This document shows positions 11,503-23,559 of a DNA stretch of 64,000 bases, piece after piece. The DNA lies in NCBI GenBank assembly GCA_902728285.1, contig CACVBU010001135.1:5154-69153 (forward strand), in the 5' to 3' direction. This stretch comes from Clytia hemisphaerica. Its lineage: Eukaryota; Cnidaria; Hydrozoa; Leptothecata; Clytiidae. Every line of letters begins with the position of its first letter. The stretch's first letter is position 1. The notes below the pieces were generated by a model that worked only from the letters and a program-made list of their open reading frames with translations, had not been told where the DNA came from and made no database searches. Both the position numbers and the translations under genes were made by a program.

Positions 11503-12635
11503 TAAGTTATAATTTCTGTTAACCTGTTATTTTATCTTATTACAATAGAGGTCTTTGGTAAACAAAACAACTTTTGGACTTACTTGGTGTTTTATAAATC
11601 AACCTATGGTCATTCGTCTGTTTGTTCAATTTTTTTCTCAAGATCGTGTCATTAGTTTTTTCAGATTTTTGCAAAATGATACAAAATGGCAATGACCAAA
11701 ATGTGATGGAGCTGGATTTTCTCGAGATTCCATCATTAGTCTTTTTCTAACCTTTTGCACATAGATGTCATTTTGCACGTAGATGTCGCTTGTTTTTTCT
11801 GCATTTTGATTTTTTTTCGAATTTATTTATTTATTCAAAATCAAAAAGATTTCGCTCATAGATCTATTTTTTTAACTTGCACAAAATCGCTATCTTCTTA
11901 TTAATTCAGATTCTATCAATAGTTATAGTCTTTCGTTTTCACTGTATATTTTTTCAACTTAGCGTTTTACTTTTTTGACTTAAGACCCTTGTTTAGAAAT
12001 ACCGTGAACACTGGACAGCCAGAGAAAAACCAGATGTCCAGGAATTTCGCAAAAACCACTTTTTCCGAATTTCACAGCCCATAGAAACTGTTTCAGAGCA
12101 AATTTGGATAGATTTTCAGAAATTTTTGATTTTCCTATCTTTCCAATCAACAATGATCAAAACAATCTGCAGTGGAAATAAAAGAGGCTGTAATTTTTCA
12201 TAGCATTTGAATAAGATTGCGATTTTGTGCTTGTTGAAAAGGTATTTATTAGTGGGATAATACCAAATAAAAATAATTCAAACAAGTTCGAAAATGAAGA
12301 TGAAAATTGAAGAAGAAAGAAGTCAAACCTTTTTCACTGTGGTGATTCTTTGTTCTTAGAAAATCGTCACTGTGAAAAAATTGTTCAAAATGTTTATTCA
12401 TTCAAAAGATATAAATTAAAGTTTATGGCTGACTGACTGAATTCCTTAAAATGTTGGCTTTTTGGTCACTTTTTGAGGGGTAAATTTTGACAAATCAACG
12501 GAGTGCTTACTGCAACGTCAGGTTATTTTTAGAAATGCCGTGGATATAACACCGTCCGCGCGGAATGGCTACTTCCACGTCGGGTTGGGAAATTCCCGTT
12601 AAACTTAAACTATGAATAATTTGAAATCAGTGTTG
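11503..12635. other. Non-coding; contains dispersed-repeat motif
   Basis: Presumed intron or intergenic. 11672-11730 ('caaaatggcaatgaccaaaatgtga') is a diverged copy of a motif seen at 17025-17060 and inverted at 46595-46640. No gene seen. Confidence 0.4.
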
Positions 12636-12790
12636 GGAAGCTGCGGTGGCCGAGTGGTTAAAGTGGTGTTGCTAGTAGTGTTGCTGTTTTTGCATGTATG
12701 AGTTCGAGCCCCAAAGAAGTCCAAAGTTTAAAAAAAGCCAGAAAAAATCGTATTACCCGGGAGGGGAGTTTGATTTGATGAAAGCATGGA
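12636..12790 (+). mobile_element. tRNA-derived SINE head
   Basis: Box A TGGCCGAGTGG at 12647-12657 and box B AGTTCGAGCCC at 12701-12711 are spaced as in class II (Leu/Ser-like) tRNAs. The acceptor stem does not pair and the region between the boxes does not fold into a good anticodon arm, so this is a SINE or tRNA pseudogene rather than a tRNA. The 3' extent is uncertain. Confidence 0.6.
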
Positions 12791-12949
12791 TGATGGGTGC
12801 ATGGAGAATAAGGAATGAAGGTTTAGAAGTCACAGCACAGCTGTCAGCCTTTTGACACTTTGGCCATTGCTTTATTCATTTCTCTTCATTCTTCATTGAC
12901 AATCCAATTATCAACAACTTTTAAGACAGGCAAGATCGAGGTAGCTATA

Positions 12950-13496
12950 TGTGAGGAGGCTAAATAACAGACTCGGTTTGAGATTATATCTTGTAGGTTA
13001 TATTGATGTTATTTGTCTTATGCTATATATCTTGTACATCGTGTATTATCTAGGTCCTGTATAATGTTATATGTTACTTGCATATTATATTTGTATTACA
13101 TATTATATATAGCTAGTTTGCCATCTTCCCTGACAGTAGAGATCATTGTTTGTATTTGAGGCTAGTCTAGATCTCTACTGGCCCCCAGTGCACTTCATCT
13201 TTGAGTTCCTTGCTGGGAGAATGGGCCGAGTGAGCTCTCCTCCTTTGGTCCATGTGGTTTTGAGAGTCCATTCTCTCCAGCAAGGGCAGTTGAACCTTGA
13301 CCATCAACCAAGAAGCAGCATGTGATGAGAGATAAAGTCTTCATACTTTTCTCCTTTGATTGACTAGATATCTCCAAACTCTTAAGTGACTAGAGGGATT
13401 TATTATAAGGCATAGTTTGTCTGAAGTCAATATTAAACATGAACCAAACATCACATGTAGTCATTTCATCTTGACCCAATAACCCACTTTCTCACA
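12950..13496 (+). mobile_element. LTR of a Ty3/Gypsy-type element (5' LTR remnant)
   Basis: Begins TGTGAG and ends CTCACA, a 6-bp inverted pair with the canonical TG..CA ends. It is followed at once by TTGGTGGCCAGTGTTGGGG, which looks like a tRNA primer-binding site region. No partner LTR or pol was found downstream, so the rest of the element has been lost or lies outside. The type of element is inferred from general layout only. Confidence 0.45.
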
Positions 13497-14570
13497 TTGG
13501 TGGCCAGTGTTGGGGGTTCATGCTTCTACAGGCTCCTCAAATCATCGGCTTCGAGCAGTAAGATCAATATCAAGCCTTGTGAACAAGATTACCATGCCAC
13601 TATCCTTCCAAGACAACGCTGGTGCAACACAAGTTTGGTCGTGAGATGGTGCAGGCGGACTGACTGGTCTACGAGCTGAGCTGGGTGTTGGCTGAGCTGA
13701 GTTTTCGAGGGGTTGTTGAATGAATCATTGTCCTCTAGTGAAATCCTGACAGTACCTATATGGTAAGAAATTTCAAAAATCAGCTCGAATGATCTCAACG
13801 TTTGGTATTTTTCACATTTTTCTACGGCCCTGGGGTAGATTGTTGATCCCCCAGGGGACCAATCCGCAATTGGAAAGCTGTTCCTGGGACAGAATTGTAA
13901 AGTTTGAACATCACAGGCAAAAGTCATGCATTGAATATAAGTAAAAAGAATCGCATTAAAAACAGAACACTTTTTCAAACTAATCTCTATTAGCAAGGGT
14001 TAGAGAAAGATATTCGTATGAAAAATGTTGAAGTATTCACAAACTTACTCAATTAAAATCTTTGAGAATTCACATTTGGTTTTTGGAATGTGTGTACACT
14101 CCGTCGCTGTCTGCAGGCAAAGAAAGATCAACAGTGGTTTCGGAATATTACTAAAAATCGTTTTCCTAATTCACTGAATACGCGAAAAACGAAAGTGAAA
14201 GTGGTACGATTTTCGAATTAAAAATGGTAGACAATGTAGTGGAAAGGTTGTTTATAAACAACAACACACAAATTGAAGTCACACAAATGAGTTTTATGAA
14301 CTGTTTTGTTTTGCTTGGACAGTACTTTTATTTAAATAAATGATGCAATAAATTGATGTAAGTGTTAAAGAACTTTGAAGAAGATTTCAAGATACTAATA
14401 ACACTTTTGAAAAAGGAGGAGAGAGAGACAGGACACATATACAAAACACGTGGTTTTAAAGCCCTTCTCTTACCCTGCTTTGGTAAACCCTTGAGACTAG
14501 GATTTGGATGATGAGACTGACCTGAATTAATTTTTATTAAAGCGGAAAGATCGTTAAAACATGAAACTCG
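13497..14570. other. No recognised gene; possible LTR-element leader remnant
   Basis: The first 200 bases could be leader of the LTR element. A 135-residue minus-strand open frame at 13589-13996 shows no motif I recognise and is probably chance. Confidence 0.35.
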
Positions 14571-14658
14571 GTCGACCCCTCAATCTCGCTGGTTGCTTGG
14601 AGGGGATTCATTGTCAGTCGACCCCTCAATCTTGCCGGTTGCTTGGAGGGGATTCATT
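14571..14658 (+). repeat. Direct 46-bp duplication
   Basis: Two near-identical tandem copies of a unit starting GTCGACCCCTCAATCT and ending GGAGGGGATTCATT. Confidence 0.85.
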
Positions 14659-14659
14659 T

Positions 14660-16985
14660 CTAAAATTAATCATTTAAATTTTTCGTTTCATGTGACAATC
14701 ATCGTGCATCTCGTCATCTGGTTTATCAAAACTCCTTGCTCAAGCTCAGCCACTCAATGTTTCGTTTGGACGTTCCATAACGGTTGTTGGTATTGTTGTG
14801 CACAGACCGTGCCAGCTGAACTAGATCTTGGTTTAACGAATGAATGAACAAAGATTGGAACTTGAAAAAGTTTTCTTGTAACATTACATGCTCGATCCAT
14901 ATGTAGATGTCAACCCTGGTGTTTGCTGGTAATGAATATATATTCTATGAATTGTTGATCATTGTTTTTTATGTTTGGACTGTGTTTGTGACACTATGAT
15001 GGGACGAATGAATTGAAATTAAAGATAAAGGATTATCACATACTTGTTATGCTATTTAAAGAACTGTCGAGTTGGGGACAACTCTGGAACAAAGAGGGGA
15101 TGTATGTGAGTTCTTTCATGCCATACCATCTCAATATCATGAATAGGAAATTCTCAATAGTCATAAAGAAAAAACGGTTGTTTTTGATTTATGAATGTAA
15201 TTGCTTTTCTTATTGCTTTTCTTTTTGCTAACCTTTTATCAAGTGTATATTAAATCAAAGTGCAAGATTTAAATCAAGAGTGGTATAATTTTTTAAAACA
15301 CTCATCTCATTTTAATATAATTTCAGACTATTGCAAGATATTTTTGTAACTATAAAGTGAAATTTTATCCTTCATTTCTGTGTAATAATCAGCAATACAA
15401 TAAAATTTAAGAATTCATTTTAAGAACAGTCTTTTTCATAATAACCATGCAATTTTAGTTGAAGCTCAAACTGTTCTGATTTTTCCACTCAGTCTCAAAC
15501 TTTTCTTATTTAGTTCCTATTCTTTTGAGGTATTTTGTTTCATTTTGCCATGGCGTATTTAAACCATTAGATTTTGACCTTTTTTGACAAAAGATATACA
15601 TCCCAGCCTTGGATTTTCTCTTCAAATTTGTTCTTATAAAATTGTTCGTAGGCAAAATTAGTTGGTTACGAGTACAATTATTTAAAACAAAGCATTCAAA
15701 TTATTATGTGTTAATAGTGAACTCAAAAATGTCATAAAAGAATTCCTTTTTTCTGAACCGTACCATTAAGAAAAAAATGTACACTCAAAGAACCAATCAG
15801 ATTCCTTTATTTTAATTAGGTTCACTATTATTATATAAACAAAGAGTTTGAGTACCGAAATGACAAATAGGTTTGATCATAATTTTTAATAAGCAAGTTG
15901 GAGCAGCTAGTGTAAGCCATGGCTAGTATAGACTTACTTTATCAGGTTGGCTTGAAAATTTACACAGGGGTGGCTTAAACTATATGATTAATTTGGTAAT
16001 TTTGAAGTTCCTCTGTTGGGGATTATTTTAGACTATTCAAGATTTGATACTTCTGAAAAGTAAATCTAAATCTGGCAACTTAACTTATTTTATCAAGTAT
16101 TATAATGTTCCTAGAAGCTGTTGAGAACTTAAAGCAGGCCCAGGTGACCAAATTTTCTTTTCAGGTGATCCGTTTTAGTTCTCAAAAAAGAGTTTGATAG
16201 TTGTATCATTGGATGAAGTAGTCTGCAAATACCTGGAAAGAAACGGGATATCATCATACTATTTCATGCAACCAATTCATGATATTCGTGACTTAATCCT
16301 TTATACGGAAGCAAATGAGTAAGCCCTGAACTAGGCAAAATTTACCACAAGTCTTTTGTTGGACCTACCCCGGTGGGGTGGAGGTCCTATAAATTAACCT
16401 GTGTTTGTTCGTCTGTTACCAACTTTTCTCTACCGTGAAAAGCACAGCTCAAAATCATATATTTACGCTGTGCCGACGAATCGAGATTCTATTCATCGCG
16501 CAATCAGCGAAGACAAAAGTAACCATGACGACCATCCAAGATCTTGGATGAGCGTCATAGTCGATATTTTTATTCCCGTCGTTGAAAACACAACTTACAA
16601 AAAGTCATCAATGCTTTGTAAAAAGAGTCAGTGATAGAGAATCATAACATAAAGTCTGTCTATTATTTCGATTCAATTAAAGTGACATTTCCATAATTAA
16701 AAGTTTAGTAATTACTGTTATGTATGTGGGGATCATGTAAAAGATTTCTTTCGAAATAAACTCATTTCAACTACACTTGGAGGTTTCTGGGGAATTCGTA
16801 AATAGTAAACTGCATACTGATACAGTCTGCTAGACATTAATATGGTAATATTTGCTCTTCATCTTTGATTTTTTCTACAGTGATTAGATTGACACATGCG
16901 CGATAAAATTTCTATTATTTGTCTTCAGAGGTTACTATTTTCTTAGAAAACTTAACCTCTGATACTCAGGGTAACTTTTCTCAGG
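14660..16985. other. Intergenic, no gene supported
   Basis: AT-rich. 16359-16388 forms a hairpin (GGACCT..AGGTCC around CCCGGTGGGG). It is followed by 'tataaattaacctgtg.ttgttcgtctgtt', which has a diverged relative at 11575-11610, so this may be the edge of a dispersed repeat. Confidence 0.4.
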
Positions 16986-16989
16986 ATTG

Positions 16990-17480
16990 AATCATAGGAA
17001 TCTTTTGATTTTTGGGACAAAGGTGCAAAATGGTTGTGGCCAAAATGTGACGGATCCCGATTTTCAAAAAGAAATTTTTTTGCCAAATTTGGGTCAAAAA
17101 ACCTTTGCAACTTCTAAAACCACAAGAGATTCTACTAGCATCGAAAAACGAGAACTGTATACCCAAGAGGTGCAACAGCACAATGGAATAGAAAATGACA
17201 AGTACAAATCACTTGATGAATTTAGAACTAGATTTGAAAAACTGCAGCTATCAGTTTCAGGTGAATGGATTATGAGACACAGCAGAGAAAATACAATCTA
17301 CTTGGAGAAAAGTGACATGACAAACATCAATTCTAAATATCAAATAATTATTGAAAGTGATTTGACATTCAATATTCTTGTTTACAATTGGTTGGTTCCT
17401 AAGAATAATAAATTACATGAGACCTTTGGTTCATCATTCAAAAATGTAACACTTTCAGTATTGGTAGGGGGGGGGTTTCA
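16990..17480 (+). pseudogene. N-terminal region of P/THAP9-like transposase (fragment)
   Basis: Within a 213-codon frame (16987-17628), the part from about 17105 to 17480 (KSLDEFRTRFEKL ... LEKSD ... NILVYNWLVP) resembles a segment that precedes the catalytic region in P-element/THAP9-like proteins of cnidarians. The flanking parts of the frame are not part of it: the start lies in a dispersed repeat (17003-17100) and the end in a G-run and ACGGTAT-rich repeat. No THAP zinc finger is visible. It is on the same strand as, and 1.5 kb upstream of, the catalytic part at 19017-20348. Confidence 0.4.
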
Positions 17481-17489
17481 CTTTTACGG

Positions 17490-17650
17490 TATGACGGTAT
17501 TGGGCCTTTTTACCCACGGTAAATGGGTATTACGAGAAAAAAACGACGGGATTACGGTATTTCATTTTCTACCGGTATCGATAAATTGCCTGTTTGTTTT
17601 GTCGGTATTTCGATATTTTTATCAATAGAAAACGGTATTTCGGTATAAAA
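17490..17650 (+). repeat. ACGGTAT-rich simple repeat
   Basis: About ten interspersed copies of ACGGTAT, CGGTAT or CCGGTATC in 160 bp after a run of nine G. Confidence 0.6.
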
Positions 17651-19016
17651 CTATTTATCTTTTAGTTTCTTCATGAGTTTCATGCAGAAAATGTCTCAAA
17701 ATAGATAAGTCTATTCCGCTATTTTAACCAGTAAAATTTTCATGCTCGATTCGCTCGCACAATCTTGGATCAATCTTTATTCGCTTATTGTCATGGTGAG
17801 GTTATTCAAAATAAGCATCTACGATATCTAAACAAATATTTTTGTTATTTTTCTGCGGGCGCATTTTTTTAATGACAACTTTTTTTATGCAAATGTTGCA
17901 TCCAACGAATGAGTCTAGATAAAGTTTTCTCTGTCAGCACTAAATGATATGGTCGTCTCTCCGTATTCACTTATATTGCTATTACAATAAAATACACTGA
18001 TACTGCAGTAACTTAGAGACAGTAAAGGCAGTATTTACTCCTTCAATAATTAGTAAAAGTAGGTAGTTCTAAAAACATCTTGTGCAGCATCGAACGATTA
18101 AAAAATAATTCACATCATGATGCACATGATGCATTTTCAGGCAATCTAGGCATTCTAAATTTTAAATTTTTTCTTGAGCGAAAATCTTGGAACACTGCAC
18201 CGGGTACGGTTGGTACGTCGCTTGCCGTACCATATTTTTACCAACAAATGGTCAGTATTAAATAAAATCAAAAATTGTGTGACTAAACAAGGCATACTTG
18301 GCTAACAATAGCGTATTAAGGCCGTTTTTCAATAACAAAGGAAGAGCGAAAATTGTCGAAAATTTTTCGCGCTCGCTTCGCTAGCGTTCTTATTTTCCAT
18401 TTATTTTCTTTCCTCCGATAGGGGGGGTTAAACTTTAGAATTCCCGTCCTCTAGTTGCACCACAGCACCACCTCTATGAAGCCTGTGTTGAAGTCTACGG
18501 CTTCTCAGACCATGATTGGCCCAAACCTCGATTTTAACAAGCAAGTAACTTTGGCACGGCAGACCTAAAATATTGCTTTATGAAAGCTCAAATAGCTGTA
18601 AAAGAGGCCTTAAAAAGTCGACGATATCGAGAATAAGGTCACAAAACTAGCAAAAAACTTTACATATTAGCGAAAATGTTTGGTATAAGAATAGGTCAAT
18701 CTGTTTAAAAAGACCATAAAAAGGTTAAATTTAGCCCAATAAGGTCACCATCGTTTAACCAAAGATGTAAAAGCAAAATTGTTGTGTGAACGTGAACTTT
18801 TTTTTCGCGCTTAAATACGTGAATTAGAATTGGCAACAATTTGTGCGTGAATACCTGAGTTGGGGATTGACTGGGGGGGGCCTCATAAAGTACAAGACTT
18901 GTTTGTACAGTTTCTAATTTGTTACTACACAGTAGATTTGATAACTGAAAATTCATTATTTTCGAAAAAAAACATAAACATAATATCGGTATCGGTAAGA
19001 CCCCTGAAACCTCCCC
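17651..19016. other. Non-coding insert between two transposase parts
   Basis: No motif or credible frame. It separates the two parts of the P/THAP9-like gene and may be intron plus insertion. Confidence 0.35.
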
Positions 19017-20348
19017 TTGGTAAATGCTTTGGAGAAAATGTTAATTTGCGAGGGAGTTTCTTATCAAACTGACGTTATTCTTTCACATACTGTTACACAA
19101 ATTTATACCGTTAATTCTAACTTAGATCCTATCAAATCAAAAACTTTTTTGCGACCAAAAGAGTGTCTGATCTTAGATACTACCGAAAAGTGTGCTGTCT
19201 GCATTAAGAAGGGAGCTTCTCATTCTCAGTATCTTAAACGCAAATCCGAAAGACTTACTGAACCTGCTAAATTACAAGCCCCAATAAGTTCAACCTCTTC
19301 AGCACGTCTAAAGCTGACTATGCAAGGATATCGTATTGAAAACACATAATTTAAAATCGAAATTGAAACTTTACGTAAAAAATTACAACATGAATTCCAA
19401 ACAAAGTCTATTCAGTGTGATGGTATAGAAAATAGTGATATTGTTTCAATTATGTCTCGTGCTGACCCCAGCAGAGTATCACCATTCATGGAGTTATTTT
19501 GGGAGGAACAACAAAAGTATTTGAAAACTTCCTCTAAAAGTGTTCGGTATCACCCTATGGTCATTCGCTACTGCCTATCGTTAGTTGCAAAATCATCATC
19601 AGCATATGATGATTTGCGGTACAATGAGAAGGATGGTACAGGTGTCTTGATCTTACCTAGCCAGAGAAGATTACAAAATTACCGGAATTATATAAAACCT
19701 CACCGTGGTTTCAACAAGGGTATTATTCAAGAACTCAAAACGAAAATGAAACATTTTAGAGCGTTATGTTGTTCTTTTACTTGACGAGATGAAGGTTCAT
19801 GAAAATCTTGTATGGGATAAACATACTGGTGAGCTCATCGGGTATGTTGATCTGGGTGATCCAGCTTGGAGATATGCCACATTGCAAAAAGTTCGAGAAC
19901 CGATCAGATCATCTACTGGGGAGCGTTTAACTTGGTTGAAGGGTGAATTTCTCAGCTATTTGACAGTTGGTTGAATTCAATTCAATCTCGGCCAGGCAAT
20001 TATAACAAAACTGCTTGTAAGAAAATGTTTATTTCTTCCTAAACGTACGAAGGCATCAAGATTACTGTCTACTCTCTTGTTGGATGTGTTGAGTTTCTTC
20101 TCGATAACCATATTTGTAGCTATATTCTTTCCGAAAGGTTTTGGCAAGATCCTCTTGAAAACTATTTTGGAAGACAACGATCAACGTTATCTCGTAAATA
20201 TAACCTATTAAGACGTGATGTTGCTCAAAATGATAGCTCAATCAGAAATTCGAAAGTTTTCAATCATATTTCTGCTAGTAATGTCAGTAACACAGCCTCT
20301 CTTGAAATCAGTAACGAACCAATACATGCTCGAAAAGCAAGGAAGTAG
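19017..20348 (+). pseudogene. P-element/THAP9-like transposase, catalytic part (broken)
   Basis: Consecutive pieces read through 19017-19349, 19350-19755, 19756-19974 and on to a stop near 20346. Recognisable blocks in order: KSKTFLRPKECLIL and a CAVCIKKG cysteine pair, a short coiled-coil-like stretch, FWEEQQKYLKT, VRYHPMVIRYCLSL, LPSQRRLQNYRNYI, DEMKVHENLVWDKHTGEL (the aspartate-bearing block typical of P-type transposases) and near the end FWQDPLENYFGRQRS. Damage: in-frame TAA at 19347-19349, a frameshift near 19755, another near 19970, and an in-frame TAA near 20042. P-type transposases cut and paste DNA in the nucleus; this copy cannot make a full protein. Confidence 0.8.
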
Positions 20349-21521
20349 CAATGTTACAAACTTCTGAATGTTTTTATTACAAGGTGGATAATATTCTATT
20401 TGTATTTTATGAAGTTTTTGTTAGACTATTCTCTGTCTTCCTTGCAAATTTTCCCTTCGTTTTGAATTTGATTTTTTGGTTTGTTCTCTTTTTGATGATG
20501 GAGAATTAGAAACTAAACATCGCGCAACTTTACAGAGATAAAAATGATTTCTCAAAATTTTTTTAATTTGTTTCTCTTATCTCCCCAGTAGGCGGCTCAC
20601 ATAATGAAGATCGGAATTTGAGGGATCTCAAAATCAAAACAAACCAGGAGAAATTTGCAAAAAAGAAATTTCTGTCAGTTTTTATCGAAAGTGCTCATAT
20701 ATCAAACTTTCAAAATATTTTATTTACCAAAGGTTTTAAAGAAGACTGAGGGAAACATCCCTTTCTATTTCTACAGATAATACCAAATTTGAATGAGTGT
20801 TGATTTTGTTAAAAAAAACAGTTTTCAAGAACGATAAATAGAATAGATTTGTATTTTGAGGATTAAATTCGATTCCTTTTGATTTTTTTGCTTCTTTTTG
20901 ACTTATTTAAATGTCTTAACAATATAAGCTCTAAGTTTATTGTTACATGTTATATACTTTCCAAAAATAATTATGAGTACACGTTGTGGTATAGGTAGTT
21001 TAAAATCAAAGTTTGTACTCTGAATTCATATAAACAGGAGAGAACAAATGTCAAAAATAAAACAAAAAATATTAGTATCTTTAGTCGTTTAGATCCCTTC
21101 GCAGCTGGTAGTAAATTTTTGAATCACTTTCGAACAATTATTCAAAGATGTTCTGTGTTACTTTTAGTTCACTGGTTCAAATTGTTTGAACAGTTTTCAG
21201 TCATTGAAACTGTATTTCGACTTAGCATAAAAAATCTCTGCATTCAACAGAATTAAAATAAACAATATTATTTTACGTGTGTATAGCTAGGTCAATATCT
21301 TGGGTCAAATATGAATAATACTGTAGGTTGGTCTAATCTTGTTACCCCCTGTAAAGTTTTGTCATACCAAGATTCTAGATTAGTTTAAAATTCTTACTGT
21401 AAAAGTGTATAGCTCCACAAAATTTTAAAAGAAATTTATTTTTGATCATTTTGCAGACTCGTTATTCTATAGTGACAAAATTAGACAGTGATTGACAAGA
21501 TTAGGCCATAGATTCATGTAA
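20349..21521. other. Intergenic, no feature seen
   Basis: AT-rich sequence downstream of the transposase remnant. No gene or repeat supported. Confidence 0.4.
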
Positions 21522-21769
21522 CTTAAGGGAAGAAATATTTGCGGAATATAATTTTGGGGTTTTTAATAATTCCGCCAAATTTAATTCTGCGAAACACAAA
21601 TATTTTCAGGATTCAAAATAAATTACCCTGAAATTTGTATTTTTAGGGCAAAATAGGCCATTTTATGAACAAAAAATTCCCTCAACCGCAAAATTAAATT
21701 CCTGCGAAACTTCTGAATTTTGAGCTGTAAACCGCAAAATTAAATTCTGCATAAATTTCTTCCCTTAAG
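21522..21769. mobile_element. MITE with CTTAAGGGAAGAAAT termini
   Basis: Left end CTTAAGGGAAGAAAT and right end ATTTCTTCCCTTAAG are perfect inverted copies; the interior repeats 'ccgcaaaattaaattc'. TA lies outside each end (TA before ACTTAAG, TA after CTTAAGG), consistent with a TA target. Related 'cgccaaattaaa' blocks occur at 32960-33025 and near 63890. Confidence 0.65.
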
Positions 21770-21844
21770 GTACTATTAATTTATGTTCAAATCGGTCCTT
21801 CCAGAATCTGGACATGACTCTTTAAGATCACTCCGTAATGATCC

Positions 21845-22937
21845 TTAACGATTGGATGCTTTTTCAATTTTATGTTTTTGCTGCTGTTGCTTTGCATAAG
21901 AAAAATATCGTAAGCGAAAATAAAAGATAAACATTTCCTCCAGAAGATACATACCAACTTCCCGCTTTATTTGAGGGTCGCAAGATTTAAAAATTGTTCC
22001 AAATTGTGATAAAACCATTGGGTCTTGTATCATCATTTCAGCCAATAGGTTCGCATCAATGTTAATAACAAAATCTTTCGTAGCTGATACAAAATAAGTT
22101 TCACAAATTTTAAAGAGAGTCACCCCACCTTTACAAACTTTCCATAAACCACCTAATAAACCATCACCTTCTTTGAACCGAAATGCATACAATAAAATTA
22201 AGCAGTCCTTCTGGTAGTCAAATGGGTCCATTTTGAATCTTACTCGCCTGTAAAATGTTCCAACAACACAACCGCTCAAATAATTTATAATGTGAAGATC
22301 TTTGTCCGTAAAATTGGTCTCTGTAAGCTCAAACTCAATTGTATTGTTCGCAAGTTTGGCTTTTGATAAGAAAGCCAAAACATGATTTGCAAGTTCATCT
22401 CCAAACATTGCTGCAAAAACCATCAAGACCAGGAAACATTGCTTCTGTAACAGTGGAGAAGAATGATTGATAGAATTTTTCAGCATCACCTTTCAATTTA
22501 AATGACACCACTAACGGTTTGATATCATCATAAAGAGTTTTACAATAAGGTGATACGTCGTGATGATTGAAACTTGATGTGATTTCGGTTGGATAACATT
22601 CATCTTTGGATAGGATAGCAAGACAGTTTCCAAGGATGGTTTTAAACTTATCCAACGTCAAGATTTCCTCTGCAGTGAGTTTTTGCACTTTTTGTTGTTG
22701 TTTGGGTTTTTGCACACTTTTCTCTGGGTGTTTACAATTAACATGGCGTGTCATCCCACGTTTTGATAAACAAACTTTTGGACAATACAAACATTTAAAC
22801 GAAGTGTCTTTCTTTTCATCGATCTGCAACTCCCCAGAAGCAAGATAACTCTTCAACTCCTTATCATTAAAGTAATCAACTTCACTCTCACTGGCATCAA
22901 GTGTACTGTTCGCAGCCATCTTGAAAATTTTATGCAC
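21845..22937 (-). pseudogene. C2H2 zinc-finger protein of a transposon-associated cnidarian-type family
   Basis: The first part (22937 to about 22425) starts near MAANSTLD and carries one C2H2 finger (C49, C52, H65, H70; CX2CX12HX4H) followed by a Lys/Gln-rich linker. One frameshift near 22425 moves reading into the second part (about 22430 to 21845), which contains FGDELANHVLAFL, INYLSGCVVGTFYRR and GGLWKV and ends in a Gln/Lys-rich tail after LLEEMFIFYFRLRYFSYAK. I recognise this architecture from repeated uncharacterised proteins in coral and anemone genomes; function unknown. The single frameshift and otherwise open 360 codons suggest recent loss or one sequence error. Confidence 0.65.
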
Positions 22938-23242
22938 TCTCTGTACGGTCGTCGAAAAATACTAACATTTTTGAGAAACGGCCCGTGTTGCCAGACTAAG
23001 GTTTTTCCTATGACTATGTTTTTATAAAGAAAAGCGTTTAATAGCTTTTTTATTTAGCTATTGTATTTTGACCAGTTATGTATTGTGTGTTTCATTGTTT
23101 CAATGTTCATTGATTAGATTGATAACCAGGTAGGTCCATAAAAATTAGTTCCGTGTTACTTTGGTCCGTGTAAAAGATTGCATCATGAATACCATAAATA
23201 GATACCATAGAGGCTATTTTTCATTATCAATAGATTCGTGCC
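22938..23242. other. Intergenic, no feature seen
   Basis: Short AT-rich gap between the C2H2 gene 5' end and the solo LTR; may hold the promoter of the minus-strand gene, but no motif stands out. Confidence 0.35.
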
Positions 23243-23381
23243 TGTTATGATATTAAGCTACCATTTTGTATACTGGTCTCGCTCACTAGGAGTGATTCCC
23301 GTTTGCCTCGATTAGTCTTGTACATACTATTTAAGCTATCATTATTTGGAATAAAACATGCATTAGACTCTAATCATAACA
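23243..23381. mobile_element. Solo LTR (139 bp) with 5-bp target duplication
   Basis: Ends are the perfect inverted pair TGTTATGAT..ATCATAACA. It is flanked on both sides by GTGCC (23238-23242 and 23382-23386). 'ggaataaaa' near 23349 could be a polyadenylation signal. No internal region or second LTR is present, so it arose by LTR-LTR recombination. Short LTRs of this style occur in Copia and Gypsy elements; the superfamily is not determined. Confidence 0.85.
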
Positions 23382-23559
23382 GTGCCTTTCTCACGCCACT
23401 AAACAATTTCGGCTACGCCAAATAGGGCCGTAAATAACAGGAAATAAAAATTGAAAACATTTGACGAGTGGATTTTTTCTGAACAAGAATCAAAAATTAT
23501 TTTTTTGCACAGCGAATTGCAGGTAATTGTCATTTGAAAGAGCAAGCACTCCGCAGATT

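Noticed and set aside
12641..12712. Functional tRNA-Leu or tRNA-Ser gene
   Set aside because: Box A and B are good but the acceptor and anticodon stems do not pair; kept as SINE head.
13589..13996. Minus-strand 135-codon frame as a gene
   Set aside because: No motif, biased composition, and overlaps a likely LTR-element leader.
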